From: Novosphingobium sp.
Lineage (GTDB): Bacteria > Pseudomonadota > Alphaproteobacteria > Sphingomonadales > Sphingomonadaceae
Length of the DNA stretch: 64,000 nucleotides
Direction of reading: 5' to 3'
NCBI GenBank assembly: GCA_024236175.1
Contig: JACKKY010000007.1
Span: forward strand, 265,034 to 329,033
A model generated the notes under the pieces. The model searched no databases, was not told the origin of the DNA, and saw only the letters and a list, made by a program, of their open reading frames with translations. Of the stretch, positions 18,128 to 28,642 are shown piece after piece (position 1 is the stretch's first letter; every line of letters starts with the position of its first letter). Position numbers and translations under genes: made by a program.

Positions 18128-19581
18128 ATGCGATAGTGCGTATCCTGGAATGGCCCGGGGATCTGACCGACGATCTGCCGCAGGCCCTGTGGGATGCCGT
18201 CTCCGTCGCGCGCGCGACGCGAGGTGTCGCCAATGCCGATTTCCAGCTTTCCGGCGTGGAGATCGATTCCCGCGATGTCGTTCCCGGCGACCTGTTCTTC
18301 GCGCTGAAAGGCGAAACCACCGACGGCCACCGCTTCGTGGACCGTGCCTATGCCGCAGGCGCCACGGCCGTCGTCGTCGACAGGCCGGTGGACGGACCGC
18401 ACATGCTGGTCGAGGATACCACGATCGCGCTCGAAGCGCTGGGCCGGGCCGCCCGCGAGCGCACCGAGGCAACGATCATCGGCGTCACCGGCTCGGTGGG
18501 CAAGACGAGCGTCAAGGAAGCGCTGTTTGCCGCGCTCGACCGCTCCAGCCGTGGAGCCGCTCACCGCTCGGTCAAGAGCTACAACAACCATGTCGGCGTG
18601 CCGTTGAGCCTGGCCCGCATGCCGGCGCGCGCGCAGTTCGGCATTTTCGAGATGGGCATGAACCATGCGGGGGAGATTTCGGCGCTCACCCGCCAGGTCC
18701 GGCCGCATGTCGCGCTGATAACCGCCATCGCGCCTGCCCATATCGAAATGCTCGGTAGCGAAGAGGCGATCGCGGACGCCAAGGCGGAAGTCTTCGAGGG
18801 GCTCGAGCCGGGTGGAACCGCCATCATCCCTTCCGATTCGAACCACTACCGCCGCTTGCGGGACGCGGCGAAGCGGCACGGAGTGACGATCGTTTCCTTC
18901 GGCCGGGCCGACCATGCCGATGTCCGCCTGCTCGATACGGTCCCGGCGCCGGGCGGCGGGTCGCTCGTCACCGCGGACATGGGCGACAGGCGCCTGTGCT
19001 ACACGATTGCGGCGCCGGGCGATCACTGGGTCATCAATTCGCTGGCGGTGATGGCCGCGGTTCGCGCCGCGGGCGGCGATCTCGGCGCGGCCGGGCTGGC
19101 TTTGGGCGAAATGGGCGGGCTTGCCGGTCGCGGTGCGCGGATCGAGATCGAGGCCGAGGGCGGCAAGGCCCTGATGATCGACGAAAGCTACAACGCCAAT
19201 CCCGCCTCGATGCGAGCGACACTGGCGCAACTCGCGACCACGCCCGCGCGCAGGCGCATCGCGGTGCTCGGTTCGATGAAGGAACTCGGCACGCACGGGC
19301 CGGATTTCCATGCCGCGCTGGCCGCGCCGATCGCGGAAGCCAAGGTGGACTTTGCCGTGCTAGTCGGCGAGGAGATGCAGGCGCTTGCCGAGGAATTGGG
19401 GAAATCGGCGCAAACCGCGCTTGGCAAGGCGCTGCCCTTCGCGCATTGCGCCGGAGCCGACGAGGCTCTGGAAGCTCTGCGCGGTTTCGGGCTGGAGCGC
19501 GGCGATGCGGTGCTCGTCAAGGGGTCGAATTCGGTGGGGTTGGGAGCGCTGGTTGCTGCGCTGACCGATCAGGAAAGTTAG
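18124..19581 (+). CDS. murF: UDP-MurNAc-tripeptide:D-Ala-D-Ala ligase
   Basis: Attaches D-Ala-D-Ala to complete the pentapeptide precursor. 485 residues, P-loop [10 protein letters not shown], central [12 protein letters not shown] and MGMNHAGEI motifs, and the substrate segment [13 protein letters not shown]. It overlaps murE and is followed by mraY after 13 bp. The ddl gene that supplies its dipeptide substrate is 7 kb downstream in the same cluster. Confidence 0.97.
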   Translation: MNAIVRILEWPGDLTDDLPQALWDAVSVARATRGVANADFQLSGVEIDSRDVVPGDLFFALKGETTDGHRFVDRAYAAGATAVVVDRPVDGPHMLVEDTTIALEALGRAARERTEATIIGVTGSVGKTSVKEALFAALDRSSRGAAHRSVKSYNNHVGVPLSLARMPARAQFGIFEMGMNHAGEISALTRQVRPHVALITAIAPAHIEMLGSEEAIADAKAEVFEGLEPGGTAIIPSDSNHYRRLRDAAKRHGVTIVSFGRADHADVRLLDTVPAPGGGSLVTADMGDRRLCYTIAAPGDHWVINSLAVMAAVRAAGGDLGAAGLALGEMGGLAGRGARIEIEAEGGKALMIDESYNANPASMRATLAQLATTPARRRIAVLGSMKELGTHGPDFHAALAAPIAEAKVDFAVLVGEEMQALAEELGKSAQTALGKALPFAHCAGADEALEALRGFGLERGDAVLVKGSNSVGLGALVAALTDQES

Positions 19582-19594
19582 GTTTTCGTCCCAG

Positions 19595-20665
19595 ATGCTC
19601 TATCTCATAGCCCAGTGGTTGGAATTCGAAGGCCTCGCCAATCTGGTTCGCTACCAGACCTTCCGGGCTGGCGCTTCGCTGATGACGGCGCTCGTCATCG
19701 GGCTGATCATCGGGCCCCGTTTCATCTCCATGCTGCGCGTGCGGCAGGGCAAGGGCCAGCCGATCCGCGAGGACGGGCCGCAGACCCACCTTGCCAAACG
19801 CGGCACGCCGACGATGGGCGGACTGATGATCCTCACTTCGCTGATCCTGGCGATGCTGCTGTGGATGGACCTGACCAATCCCTTCGTCTGGGCCTGTCTG
19901 GCCGTGACCGTGGGCTTCGGGATCATCGGTTTCCTCGACGATTACGACAAGGTGACGAAGCGCAGCCACAAGGGCGTGCCCGGCAGGGTCCGGCTGCTGA
20001 TGGAATTCGCCGTCGCCGGGGTGGCGTCCTGGATCATCGTCAGCCAGATCAGTACCAACCTCTACGTGCCGTTCCTGTCCGACCGTTACATTCCGCTCGG
20101 TCCGTTCTACTATGTATTCGCCGCCTTCATCATTGTCGGCGCGGGAAATGCGGTGAACCTTACCGACGGTCTCGACGGGCTTGCCACCATGCCGGTGATC
20201 ATCGCCGCGGGCGCGTTCGCCATCATCGCCTATCTCGCCGGCCGCGTGGACTTCACCACCTATCTCGGCATTCCCTACGTACCGCGTGCCGGCGAACTGG
20301 CGATCCTGTGCGCCGCGATCATGGGGGCGGGCCTTGCTTTCCTGTGGTTCAACGCACCGCCGGCCGCGGTCTTCATGGGCGATACGGGCAGCCTCGCGCT
20401 GGGCGGCGCGCTTGGCGCGATCGCCGTGGCGGCGCATCACGAGATCGTGCTGGGTATCGTCGGCGGCCTGTTCGTGATGGAAGCGCTTTCGGTGATCATC
20501 CAGGTGTTCTGGTTCAAGCGCACCGGCAGGCGCATTTTCCGGATGGCGCCGATCCACCACCATTTCGAACAGAAGGGCTGGGCCGAGTCCACCGTCGTGA
20601 TCCGCTTCTGGATCGTTGCGATCGTGCTCGCCGTGATCGGCCTTTCGACCTTGAAGCTGAGGTGA
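19595..20665 (+). CDS. mraY: Phospho-MurNAc-pentapeptide transferase
   Basis: Polytopic membrane enzyme that moves phospho-MurNAc-pentapeptide to undecaprenyl phosphate, making lipid I. 356 residues and about ten membrane helices. [13 protein letters not shown], the [11 protein letters not shown] aspartate pair, [10 protein letters not shown] and the [13 protein letters not shown] [13 protein letters not shown] loop are all present. It starts 13 bp after murF and ends 10 bp before murD. Confidence 0.98.
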   Translation: MLYLIAQWLEFEGLANLVRYQTFRAGASLMTALVIGLIIGPRFISMLRVRQGKGQPIREDGPQTHLAKRGTPTMGGLMILTSLILAMLLWMDLTNPFVWACLAVTVGFGIIGFLDDYDKVTKRSHKGVPGRVRLLMEFAVAGVASWIIVSQISTNLYVPFLSDRYIPLGPFYYVFAAFIIVGAGNAVNLTDGLDGLATMPVIIAAGAFAIIAYLAGRVDFTTYLGIPYVPRAGELAILCAAIMGAGLAFLWFNAPPAAVFMGDTGSLALGGALGAIAVAAHHEIVLGIVGGLFVMEALSVIIQVFWFKRTGRRIFRMAPIHHHFEQKGWAESTVVIRFWIVAIVLAVIGLSTLKLR

Positions 20666-20675
20666 TGGCCGGCCC

Positions 20676-22016
20676 ATGATCGTGTCAGACGTCTTTGCCG
20701 GCAAGCGCTACGCCGTCCTCGGCCTCGCCCGATCGGGCCAGGCCGCGGTCGAAACGCTGCTTGCCAGCGGGGCGAAAGTCATGGCCTGGGACAGTCGTGA
20801 AGAACCGCGCCAGGTGCTTGAGGGGCGGGCCGAACTCGCGGACCCGGCCGTGGCGGACCTTGCCGGATATGACGGCGTGGTCGTTTCGCCGGGCGTACCG
20901 CTCAACCGCCACCCGGTCGCCGAAAATGCCGCGCGCGCCGGTGTGCCGGTGATCGGCGACATCGAACTGTTCTCGCTGGCCCGGGCCACGCTTCCGGCCC
21001 ATCGTGTCGTCGGGATAACCGGTACCAACGGCAAGTCGACGACCACTTCGCTGGTGCATCACCTCCTCAAGAGCGCGGCGATCCCGGTGCGCATGGGCGG
21101 GAACATCGGCATTCCGATCCTCTCGCAGGACCCGCTGCCCGCCGGCGGCGTCTACGTTCTCGAGCTTTCCAGCTACCAGATCGACCTGACCCGGACCCTC
21201 GATTGCGATGTCGCGGCGCTGCTCAACATCACGCCGGACCATCTCGACCGCTATGACGGGTTCGACGGATATGTGGCGTCGAAAGCGCGCCTGTTCGCGA
21301 TGCAGGGCACGGCCCATCACGCCGTGTTCGGCGTCTGCGATGCGGAAACCGTCGCGATCGCCGCCGAGCAGGAGGCCCGCCATGTCGCGGGAACGGTCCG
21401 TCGCGTCGATGGTGCCGACTTGCGCGAGATGCAGCGCGACTGGCCCTCGCTCCAGGGGCCTCACAATCTCCAGAACGCGGCGGTCGCCGTCGCGATCGCC
21501 GATGCGCTGGGCCTGAAGCCGCAGCAATGGCAGGCGGCGCTGCCCAGGTTCCGCGGCCTGCCGCACCGCATGGAACGCGTCGCCGAAGCGGGCGGCGTGC
21601 TGTTCATCAACGACAGCAAGGCGACCAACCCGGCGTCTGCCGCCCCGGCGCTCGCCGCCTTCCCGCCCGATCCCGACAGGCGCATCCACTGGATCGTCGG
21701 CGGCCTTCCCAAAGGTGACGATCTGGACGAGTGCGCGCCCTATTTCGGCAATGTCGCTGCCGCCTACACGATCGGCGATGCCGGTCCGCAATTCGCCGAG
21801 TTGCTCGCGCCCTTCATGCCGGTGCGTCGCAGTGAGATGATGGCGGAGGCCATCCGGCAGGCGATCTCGGGGGCCAGGCCCGGCGATATCGTGATGCTTT
21901 CGCCGGCCTGCGCGAGCTTCGACCAGTTCCGAGACTATGAGGCGCGCGGCGATGCCTTTCGCCAGATCGTCGAAGCGCTGGTGACTTCCGAACAGGCGGC
22001 AGGAGGCGTCGGCTGA
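20676..22016 (+). CDS. murD: UDP-MurNAc-L-alanine:D-glutamate ligase
   Basis: Adds D-glutamate to UDP-MurNAc-L-alanine. 446 residues; P-loop GITGTNGKSTTTSL, the NITPDHLDRY and ATNPASAAPAL segments, and the C-terminal LSPACASFDQFRDYEARG signature, which is diagnostic for MurD. The TGATG overlap with ftsW (one base) suggests coupled translation. Confidence 0.97.
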   Translation: MIVSDVFAGKRYAVLGLARSGQAAVETLLASGAKVMAWDSREEPRQVLEGRAELADPAVADLAGYDGVVVSPGVPLNRHPVAENAARAGVPVIGDIELFSLARATLPAHRVVGITGTNGKSTTTSLVHHLLKSAAIPVRMGGNIGIPILSQDPLPAGGVYVLELSSYQIDLTRTLDCDVAALLNITPDHLDRYDGFDGYVASKARLFAMQGTAHHAVFGVCDAETVAIAAEQEARHVAGTVRRVDGADLREMQRDWPSLQGPHNLQNAAVAVAIADALGLKPQQWQAALPRFRGLPHRMERVAEAGGVLFINDSKATNPASAAPALAAFPPDPDRRIHWIVGGLPKGDDLDECAPYFGNVAAAYTIGDAGPQFAELLAPFMPVRRSEMMAEAIRQAISGARPGDIVMLSPACASFDQFRDYEARGDAFRQIVEALVTSEQAAGGVG

Positions 22017-23233
22017 TGGCCACTCATCCCCCCGTCACTCCGGGAGCCGGAAGCTCGACCGGCCATTTCAGCCAGCGCTATCGACGCAGCCGCCGCAGCG
22101 AGCTGGCGATCTGGTGGCGGGAAATCGACCGGGTGCTGCTGTTGCTGGTGCTCGCGCTCATGGCGATCGGGACGGTGGCGGTTGCGGCCGCTTCGCCCGC
22201 CAGCGCGCGGCGCCTGTCCACGCACAACGTAAAGCTCGACGACCTGTATTTCTTCACCCAGCATATCAGGTGGCAGCTTCTCGGGCTTGCCGCGATGTTT
22301 GCGGCATCGCAGCTCGGCAAGGACCTGGCGAGGCGCCTGGGTATCGCGCTGGCATGCGCAATGGTGGTGGCGCTGCTCCTGGTGCCGCTGATCGGCGTCG
22401 AGGTGAACGGAGCCCGCCGCTGGCTTTACCTCGGCGTCACGTTCCAGCCTTCCGAATTCCTCAAGCCCGCCTTCGCGATCGCGATCGCCTGGGTTCTTTC
22501 GTGGCGCGTGCGCGACCCGAACCTGCCGGTGGTGGAAATAAGCGTCGCCATCATGGCGCTGGTCGGCGCGTTGCTGATGATCCAGCCGGACTTTGGTTCG
22601 GCGATCCTGTTTGGTGGGGTGTGGTTCGCGCTCGTGCTACTTTCGGGCCTCTCGCTGCGCCGGATCATTCTTGCGATTTTCGCCGGTATCGCCGCGCTGG
22701 GCGCAGCGTTCGTGTTCTACGCCAACGCTCGCCATCGCATCCTTGAATTTCTTTTCGGGGGCACGGCTTTCGACCAGGTCGACCTTGCCCAGCGCACCCT
22801 GCTGGCGGGCGGCTGGACGGGAAGCGGATTGTGGCTTGGCACGCGCAAGCTGGCTCTGCCCGAAGCGCATACGGACTACATCTTCTCCGTAATCGGGGAA
22901 GAATTCGGCCTGCTGGTATGCGCCGTGATCGTGCTGCTCTATATTGCCGTCGTGGTTCGCGTGCTGTTCCGGCTGGTCGAGGAAGAAGACCTGTTCACAG
23001 TGCTTGCCGCCGCCGGCCTGACCGTGCAGCTCGGCGGGCAGGCCTTCATCAACATCTTCGTCAATCTCCAGCTTTTCCCGTCGAAGGGCATGACCTTGCC
23101 GCTGATCAGCTATGGCGGATCGTCGACGGTTGCGCTTTGCCTGGGAGTCGGCCTCCTGCTTGCGATCACCCGGCGCAACCCCTTCATCAAGCGGGAGCGC
23201 GTCTACTGGCGCGATATAGGAGAACAGGCATGA
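22016..23233 (+). CDS. ftsW: Septal SEDS peptidoglycan polymerase FtsW
   Basis: Glycosyltransferase that polymerises lipid II at the septum, in complex with FtsI. 405 residues with about ten membrane helices and a charged cytoplasmic N-terminus. The GVEVNGARRWLYLGVTFQPSEFLKPA loop, the IGEEFGL region and PLISYGGSS are SEDS hallmarks. Placement between murD and murG separates it from RodA. Its stop overlaps murG by ATGA. Confidence 0.96.
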   Translation: MATHPPVTPGAGSSTGHFSQRYRRSRRSELAIWWREIDRVLLLLVLALMAIGTVAVAAASPASARRLSTHNVKLDDLYFFTQHIRWQLLGLAAMFAASQLGKDLARRLGIALACAMVVALLLVPLIGVEVNGARRWLYLGVTFQPSEFLKPAFAIAIAWVLSWRVRDPNLPVVEISVAIMALVGALLMIQPDFGSAILFGGVWFALVLLSGLSLRRIILAIFAGIAALGAAFVFYANARHRILEFLFGGTAFDQVDLAQRTLLAGGWTGSGLWLGTRKLALPEAHTDYIFSVIGEEFGLLVCAVIVLLYIAVVVRVLFRLVEEEDLFTVLAAAGLTVQLGGQAFINIFVNLQLFPSKGMTLPLISYGGSSTVALCLGVGLLLAITRRNPFIKRERVYWRDIGEQA

Positions 23234-24411
23234 GCGCCGTCAGCCGTCACTACGTGCTTGCCGCCGGCGGGACCGGCGGCCATCTCATCCCGGCCTTCGC
23301 GCTTGCCGTAGAGCTGGAGCGGCGCGGCCACCATGTCGCGTTGATCACCGATGCCCGGGGCGCCGCCATCCCGGGCAAGCCCGCGACGCTGACGGCCCAC
23401 GTCCTTCCGGCAGGACGGATGGGCGGCAAGAACCCGGTCGGCTGGGTCAAGGGCGCGCGCGCGATCATGCGCGGCCGGCGCATGGCTCTGCGGCTGTTCG
23501 AGAGCTTCCAGCCGTCCGCCGTGGTCGGCTTCGGCGGCTATCCCGCACTTCCGGCGCTCATGGCGGCCCATTCAGCCGGGACCCCGACCATCATCCACGA
23601 GCAGAACGCCGTACTGGGGCGCGTCAATCGCTTCCTTGCCCGCAAGGCCGACGCCATCGCGACGGCCTATCGGCAAGTGGACCGGCTTGCGCCCAAGCAT
23701 GCCGGCAAGGTCCATCTCGTCGGCAATCCCGTCCGCGACGAAGTGCTCGAGCTGCGCGACCAGCCTTTCCCGCCGTTTACGGACGAGGGGCTGCTGAGGA
23801 TTCTCGTGACCGGCGGCAGCCAGGGCGCGCGGGTGCTGTCCGAAGTGGTGCCGGACGGACTGGCGATGCTTCCGGCCGCGCTTCGCTCGCGCCTGCAAGT
23901 GACGCAGCAGTGCCGACCGGAGGATATCGAATCGGTGCGCAACCGCTATGCCGGGCACGACATCCCCGCCGAGCTCGCCACCTATTTCGAGGACATGGCC
24001 GACCGGCTCGCCGACACCCACCTGTTCATCGGCCGCGCCGGGGCGTCGACCATCGCCGAGCTGACCGCGGTCGGCCGCCCGGCCGTGCTCGTGCCGCTGC
24101 CGATCGCGACCGACGACCACCAGGCTGCCAACACGCGCGAGATCGTCGCGGCGGGCGGAGCGCGCGCCATCCGGCAGGAGAGATTCGCCGCCAGCGAGCT
24201 CGCCAAGCAGATCCAGGCGATGGCGCAGCGCCCCGAAACGCTGGCCAATGCCGCGCATGCCGCATGGAACTGCGGTTACCCGAACGCCGTCGGCGACCTT
24301 GCCGACCTCGTCGAAAGTTTCGGCGGCGCGCCGCTGATGGACGTCATCAGGATGACCGGCGAGACCAGCGCGCAGGGCAAGGAAGCGCTCGCCATGGAGG
24401 GGGCGGAATGA
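23230..24411 (+). CDS. murG: Lipid II synthase MurG
   Basis: Peripheral membrane glycosyltransferase that adds GlcNAc to lipid I. 393 residues, GT-B fold: N-terminal LAAGGTGGHLIPAFALA loop, VVGFGGYPALPAL, HEQNAVLGRVNRFLA, the linker GNPVRDEV, VTGGSQGARVLSE and the donor site GRAGASTIAEL..PLPIATDDHQAANA-like stretch. The ATG at 23230 overlaps the ftsW stop. A run of about 50 bp follows before murC. Confidence 0.97.
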   Translation: MSAVSRHYVLAAGGTGGHLIPAFALAVELERRGHHVALITDARGAAIPGKPATLTAHVLPAGRMGGKNPVGWVKGARAIMRGRRMALRLFESFQPSAVVGFGGYPALPALMAAHSAGTPTIIHEQNAVLGRVNRFLARKADAIATAYRQVDRLAPKHAGKVHLVGNPVRDEVLELRDQPFPPFTDEGLLRILVTGGSQGARVLSEVVPDGLAMLPAALRSRLQVTQQCRPEDIESVRNRYAGHDIPAELATYFEDMADRLADTHLFIGRAGASTIAELTAVGRPAVLVPLPIATDDHQAANTREIVAAGGARAIRQERFAASELAKQIQAMAQRPETLANAAHAAWNCGYPNAVGDLADLVESFGGAPLMDVIRMTGETSAQGKEALAMEGAE

Positions 24412-24463
24412 CCCTTCGCCCGGTTCGGTATGACCCGCCGCTGCCTAATGCTGGAGAGTGCCG

Positions 24464-25876
24464 ATGAAAGGTGTCGGAACCGACATCGGTACCATTCATT
24501 TCGTCGGTATCGGCGGCATCGGCATGTCCGGCATCGCCGAGGTGATGCACAATCTCGGCTACAGCGTGCAGGGTTCCGACATTGCCGAAGGCTATGTCGT
24601 CGAGGGGCTGCGCAAGCGCGGCATCAAGGTGATGATCGGCCACCAGCCGGAGAATGTCGCCGGCACGGCGGTGGTGGTCACGTCCACGGCCGTGAGGCGA
24701 GACAACCCGGAAGTGTCCGCAGCGCTGGAAGCGCGCATCCCGGTCGTGCGCCGCGCCGAGATGCTGGCCGAGCTGATGCGGCTGAAGAACACGGTTGCGG
24801 TCGCGGGCACGCACGGCAAGACGACGACCACGTCGATGATCGCCTGCCTGCTCGACGCCGGTGGCATCGATCCGACCGTGATCAACGGCGGCATCATCAA
24901 TTCCTACGGATCGAACGCGCGGCTGGGCGCGAGCGACTGGATGGTCGTCGAGGCCGATGAGAGCGACGGCAGCTTTCTGCGGCTCGACGGCACGATCGCG
25001 GTCGTCACCAACATCGATCCGGAACATCTCGATCACTACGGCAGCTTCGATGCGGTGAAGGAATCCTTCGTCGAGTTCATAGAGAACGTTCCGTTCTACG
25101 GCGCGGCGGTGCTGTGCATCGATCATCCCGAAGTGCAGGCGGTGATTTCCAAGGTCCGCGACCGCAGGGTGATCACCTACGGATTTTCGGCCCAGGCCGA
25201 CGTGCGCGGTGAGAACGTCACGCCGGTTCCCGGCGGCAACCGTTTCGACGTGGTCGTTCGCGAGCGCGACGGCTCGACCCGGCGGATCGAGGGGATCGAA
25301 CTGCCGATGCCGGGCCGGCACAACGTCCAGAACGCACTGGCCGCTGTCGCGGTGTCGGTGGAAATGGGCTGCCCCGACGTTGTGATCTGCACCGGGTTCG
25401 GCAACTTCGGCGGCGTGAAACGCCGCTTTACGAAGGTCGGCGAAGTGGGCTCCGCCGCGATTATCGACGACTATGCCCATCATCCGGTCGAGATCCGCGC
25501 CGTCCTTTCCGCCGCTCGTGAAGGGGTCAGGGACGGGCGCGTCATCGCCGTGGTGCAGCCGCATCGTTTCACGCGCCTGCGCGACCTGATGAGTGAGTTC
25601 CAGACCGCTTTCAACGATGCCGACGTGGTCTATGTCGCTCCGGTCTATCCGGCGGGCGAGCAGCCGATCGAAGGTGCCGATGCCGATGCGCTCGTCGCCG
25701 GGTTGAAGGCGCGGGGGCATCGTGCCGCCCAGGCCATCGCCGGACCCGACGAGTTGGCCGACATCCTTGCCGAGGGCCTGACCGACAGCGACATCGTCGT
25801 CTGCCTGGGGGCGGGCGACATCACAAAATGGGCGGCAGGCCTGGCCGATGCCGTGGCACAAAGGAGGGGCGGATGA
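24464..25876 (+). CDS. murC: UDP-MurNAc:L-alanine ligase
   Basis: First amino acid ligation of the wall peptide. 470 residues; [16 protein letters not shown] at the N-terminus, P-loop [20 protein letters not shown] and [10 protein letters not shown] are all present. I chose the ATG at 24464 with GGAGAG 7 bp upstream; the GTG two codons earlier is less likely. Its stop overlaps the murB start at 25873-25876, and an AGGAGG for murB lies inside its last codons. Confidence 0.97.
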   Translation: MKGVGTDIGTIHFVGIGGIGMSGIAEVMHNLGYSVQGSDIAEGYVVEGLRKRGIKVMIGHQPENVAGTAVVVTSTAVRRDNPEVSAALEARIPVVRRAEMLAELMRLKNTVAVAGTHGKTTTTSMIACLLDAGGIDPTVINGGIINSYGSNARLGASDWMVVEADESDGSFLRLDGTIAVVTNIDPEHLDHYGSFDAVKESFVEFIENVPFYGAAVLCIDHPEVQAVISKVRDRRVITYGFSAQADVRGENVTPVPGGNRFDVVVRERDGSTRRIEGIELPMPGRHNVQNALAAVAVSVEMGCPDVVICTGFGNFGGVKRRFTKVGEVGSAAIIDDYAHHPVEIRAVLSAAREGVRDGRVIAVVQPHRFTRLRDLMSEFQTAFNDADVVYVAPVYPAGEQPIEGADADALVAGLKARGHRAAQAIAGPDELADILAEGLTDSDIVVCLGAGDITKWAAGLADAVAQRRGG

Positions 25877-26766
25877 TGGCCGATGCCCTTCCCGCGGTCG
25901 CGGGCAAGCTCACACCGCAGGCCCCGCTGGCCCCGCTTGTCTGGTTCAAGTCGGGCGGGCCGGCGGAATATCTGTTCGAGCCGCGCGATGCCGCCGACCT
26001 GCAGGGCTTCCTGCGCGATCTCGATCTGGCGGTGCCGGTGATGGCGCTGGGGCTCGGCTCCAACATGATCGTGCGCGACGGCGGGGTGCCCGGCATCGTT
26101 ATCCGGCTCGGCAAGCCGTTTGCCACGGTGAAACCGGTCGATGCGGTGACGCTGGATTGCGGCGGCGGTGCAAGCGGCATCCTCGTCTCGTCCACCGCCC
26201 GCGATGCCGGGATTGCCGGGCTGGAGTTCCTGCGCTCGATTCCCGGCACGGTCGGCGGTTTCGTGCGGATGAACGGGGGCGCTTACGGCGGCGAGGTGAA
26301 GGACATTCTCGTCGATTGCGACGTGGTGCTGCGCTCGGGCGAACGGGTGACGCTGCCGGTCGCCGATCTGCACTACACCTACCGGCATTCTCAGCTGCCC
26401 GAACAGGCGATCGTGGTTGCGGCGCGCTTTCGGGGGCAGCCCGGCGAGCCCGACGCGATCCAGGCGGAGATGGACCGTATTTCGGCGTCGCGCGAGGCTT
26501 CGCAGCCGCTGCGGAGCAAGACGGGCGGATCCACATTCAAGAATCCGCCGGGCCGCAAGGCGTGGGAACTCGTCGATGCCGCGGGCTGCCGGGGGCTTGC
26601 CAGAGGCGGAGCGCAAGTGAGCGAGAAACACACCAATTTCCTGATCAACACCGGCAGCGCCACCAGCGCGGATATCGAGGGGCTGGGCGAGGACGTGCGT
26701 CGTCGCGTCAGGGAGACGCAGGGTGTCGAGCTCGAGTGGGAAATCCAGCGGGTGGGGAAGCCATGA
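25873..26766 (+). CDS. murB: UDP-N-acetylenolpyruvoylglucosamine reductase
   Basis: FAD enzyme that reduces UDP-GlcNAc-enolpyruvate to UDP-MurNAc with NADPH. 297 residues. The FAD-binding [31 protein letters not shown], and the catalytic [20 protein letters not shown] segment, which carries the Ser proton donor, mark the type I enzyme. Tandem ATG ATG codons at 25873/25876 follow AGGAGG at 25862-25867; either may be used. It overlaps ddl by ATGA. Confidence 0.96.
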   Translation: MMADALPAVAGKLTPQAPLAPLVWFKSGGPAEYLFEPRDAADLQGFLRDLDLAVPVMALGLGSNMIVRDGGVPGIVIRLGKPFATVKPVDAVTLDCGGGASGILVSSTARDAGIAGLEFLRSIPGTVGGFVRMNGGAYGGEVKDILVDCDVVLRSGERVTLPVADLHYTYRHSQLPEQAIVVAARFRGQPGEPDAIQAEMDRISASREASQPLRSKTGGSTFKNPPGRKAWELVDAAGCRGLARGGAQVSEKHTNFLINTGSATSADIEGLGEDVRRRVRETQGVELEWEIQRVGKP

Positions 26767-27716
26767 GCCTGCCCAAGCTACATGTCGTTGTCCTGATGGG
26801 CGGCTGGTCGAACGAGCGGGAAGTCTCGCTGATGAGCGGCGAAGGCGTCGCCAGGGCATTGGAGTCGCGGGGCCATCGGGTCACCCGCCTCGACATGGAC
26901 CGCGATGTCGCGCTCAGGCTGACCGAGGCGAAGCCCGATGTGGTGTTCAACGCCTTGCACGGTTCGCCCGGCGAGGACGGCACGGTGCAGGGCATGCTCG
27001 ACCTGATGGGGTTGCCCTACACCCACTCGGGGCTCGCAACCTCGGTTATCGCCATCGACAAGGAGCTGACCAAGCAGGCGCTGGTCCCCCATGGCATCCC
27101 GATGCCGGGCGGGCGGATAGTCGAGACCGAAGAGCTGTTCGAGCGCGATCCGCTGCCGCGGCCCTATGTGCTCAAGCCGGTGAACGAGGGGTCGTCGGTC
27201 GGTGTCGCCATCGTTACCGACGATGGCAATTACGGCAATCCGATCAGCCGTGAAGCGAAGGGGCCATGGAACGATTTCGGACGCCTGCTGGCCGAGCCGT
27301 TCATTAGGGGCCGGGAGCTCACCACCGCCGTTCTCGCGGACAAGGCGCTGATGGTCACCGAGCTCAGGCCAAAGTCGGGCTTCTACGATTTCGATGCGAA
27401 ATATACCGACGGCATGACCGAGCATGTCTGCCCGGCGGAAATTCCCGAAGACGTTGCCGAGGCCTGCAAGGAATTCGCGTTGCGCGCGCATCGCCTCCTC
27501 GGCTGCCGGGGCACCAGCCGGTCCGATTTTCGCTGGGACGACGCGCGCGGCGTGGAAGGCCTGTTCCTGCTCGAAGTGAATACCCAGCCGGGCATGACGC
27601 CGCTCAGCCTGGTGCCCGAGCAGGCGCGTCATATGGGCCTCGACTATGCCGATCTCGTCGAGGCGATCGTCGCCGATGCGCTGGCGGATGCAGGATCAGG
27701 GGAGGGCAGGCCATGA
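26763..27716 (+). CDS. ddl: D-alanine--D-alanine ligase
   Basis: ATP-grasp enzyme that makes the D-Ala-D-Ala used by MurF and targeted by vancomycin. 317 residues. VVLMGGWSNEREVSLMSG at the N-terminus, NALHGSPGEDGTVQG, VLKPVNEGSSVGV and LEVNTQPGMTPLSLVPEQA at the metal and substrate site are intact. The Trp in GGWSNERE replaces the more common GGxSxERE residue and is of no clear consequence. It sits between murB and ftsQ, the usual alphaproteobacterial place. Confidence 0.97.
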   Translation: MSLPKLHVVVLMGGWSNEREVSLMSGEGVARALESRGHRVTRLDMDRDVALRLTEAKPDVVFNALHGSPGEDGTVQGMLDLMGLPYTHSGLATSVIAIDKELTKQALVPHGIPMPGGRIVETEELFERDPLPRPYVLKPVNEGSSVGVAIVTDDGNYGNPISREAKGPWNDFGRLLAEPFIRGRELTTAVLADKALMVTELRPKSGFYDFDAKYTDGMTEHVCPAEIPEDVAEACKEFALRAHRLLGCRGTSRSDFRWDDARGVEGLFLLEVNTQPGMTPLSLVPEQARHMGLDYADLVEAIVADALADAGSGEGRP

Positions 27717-28642
27717 GCCAGACAATCAGGCGCAAGGCGAAAAGCGCCCGCAAGACGGCAGCGGCGCAGGGTGCGTCGCGCAAGGTCCGCACCGCGAAGG
27801 CCAGGACCGGCTCGGCCTTCGACAGCGTCATGGCCTGGGTGCCGCTGTCGGAAGAGCAGCTCCACCGCGTTTTCATGGCGATAATCCTGGGCGGCGCGGT
27901 TGCGCTGGCGTGGTTCGTCGCCGGGCTGGCGGGGCTTCCCGCGATGGCGGGCCGGCAGCTCGCCGACGTTGCCGGCGATGCCGGTTTCGAAGTCCGGCGG
28001 GTCGATGTCCGCGGTGTGGAGAACCTCAACGAGCTCAAGGTCTATGAACGCGTGCTCGCCGAACGCAACCAGGCGATGCCGCTGGTCGATATCGAGGCGA
28101 TCCGCGAGGAGCTGCTCGAACTGCCCTGGATCAAGGATGCGCGCGTTTCCCGGCAGCTGCCCGACACGCTGGTTGTCGATATCGTCGAGCGCAAGCCGCA
28201 CGCGGTGCTCAGGAAGCCCGGGCGGCTGGTGCTGATCGATGCCACCGGGCAGGAGCTTGAGCCGGTCACGAAAGAGCGCGCCAAGGACATGCTGGTCGTT
28301 TCGGGGCCTGCCGCGGGCAAGCAGGTCGGCGCGCTGTCCCGGTTGCTGGATGCGGCGCCGGCGCTCAAGCCGCAGGTGCGCGAGGCCGAATGGATCGGCA
28401 ACCGGCGCTGGAACCTGACTTTCAAGACCGGCCAGGTGCTCGCCCTGCCGGAAGGCGAGCGGGAATCGGCATCGGCGCTGGTGTCCTTCGCGCGACTGGA
28501 CGGAACCAACCGCCTGCTGGGCGGGCAGGTTGCGGCATTCGACATGCGTGCAAAGGGCCGGATCTACATGCGTATCCCGGGCAGGGACAAGCAGGAAGCG
28601 GCGCTCAGTGCCGGTGCCGCTCGAAGGGTGGAGGACAACTGA
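27713..28642 (+). CDS. ftsQ: Cell division protein FtsQ
   Basis: Bitopic divisome protein that forms the FtsQLB complex. 309 residues: a long basic cytoplasmic N-terminus (RRKAKSARKTAAAQ...), one membrane helix near 50-70 (VFMAIILGGAVALAWFVAGLAG), a POTRA domain starting at VRRVDVRGVENLNELKVYE, and the FtsQ domain with LPWIKDARVSRQLPDTLVVDIVERKP. ATGA overlap with ddl and TGATG overlap with ftsA. Confidence 0.95.
   Translation: MSQTIRRKAKSARKTAAAQGASRKVRTAKARTGSAFDSVMAWVPLSEEQLHRVFMAIILGGAVALAWFVAGLAGLPAMAGRQLADVAGDAGFEVRRVDVRGVENLNELKVYERVLAERNQAMPLVDIEAIREELLELPWIKDARVSRQLPDTLVVDIVERKPHAVLRKPGRLVLIDATGQELEPVTKERAKDMLVVSGPAAGKQVGALSRLLDAAPALKPQVREAEWIGNRRWNLTFKTGQVLALPEGERESASALVSFARLDGTNRLLGGQVAAFDMRAKGRIYMRIPGRDKQEAALSAGAARRVEDN

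Noticed and set aside
16559..18472. 637-codon minus-strand frame opposite murE/murF
   Set aside because: Arg/Gly/Asp-rich shadow with no motif, fully covered by two certain genes.
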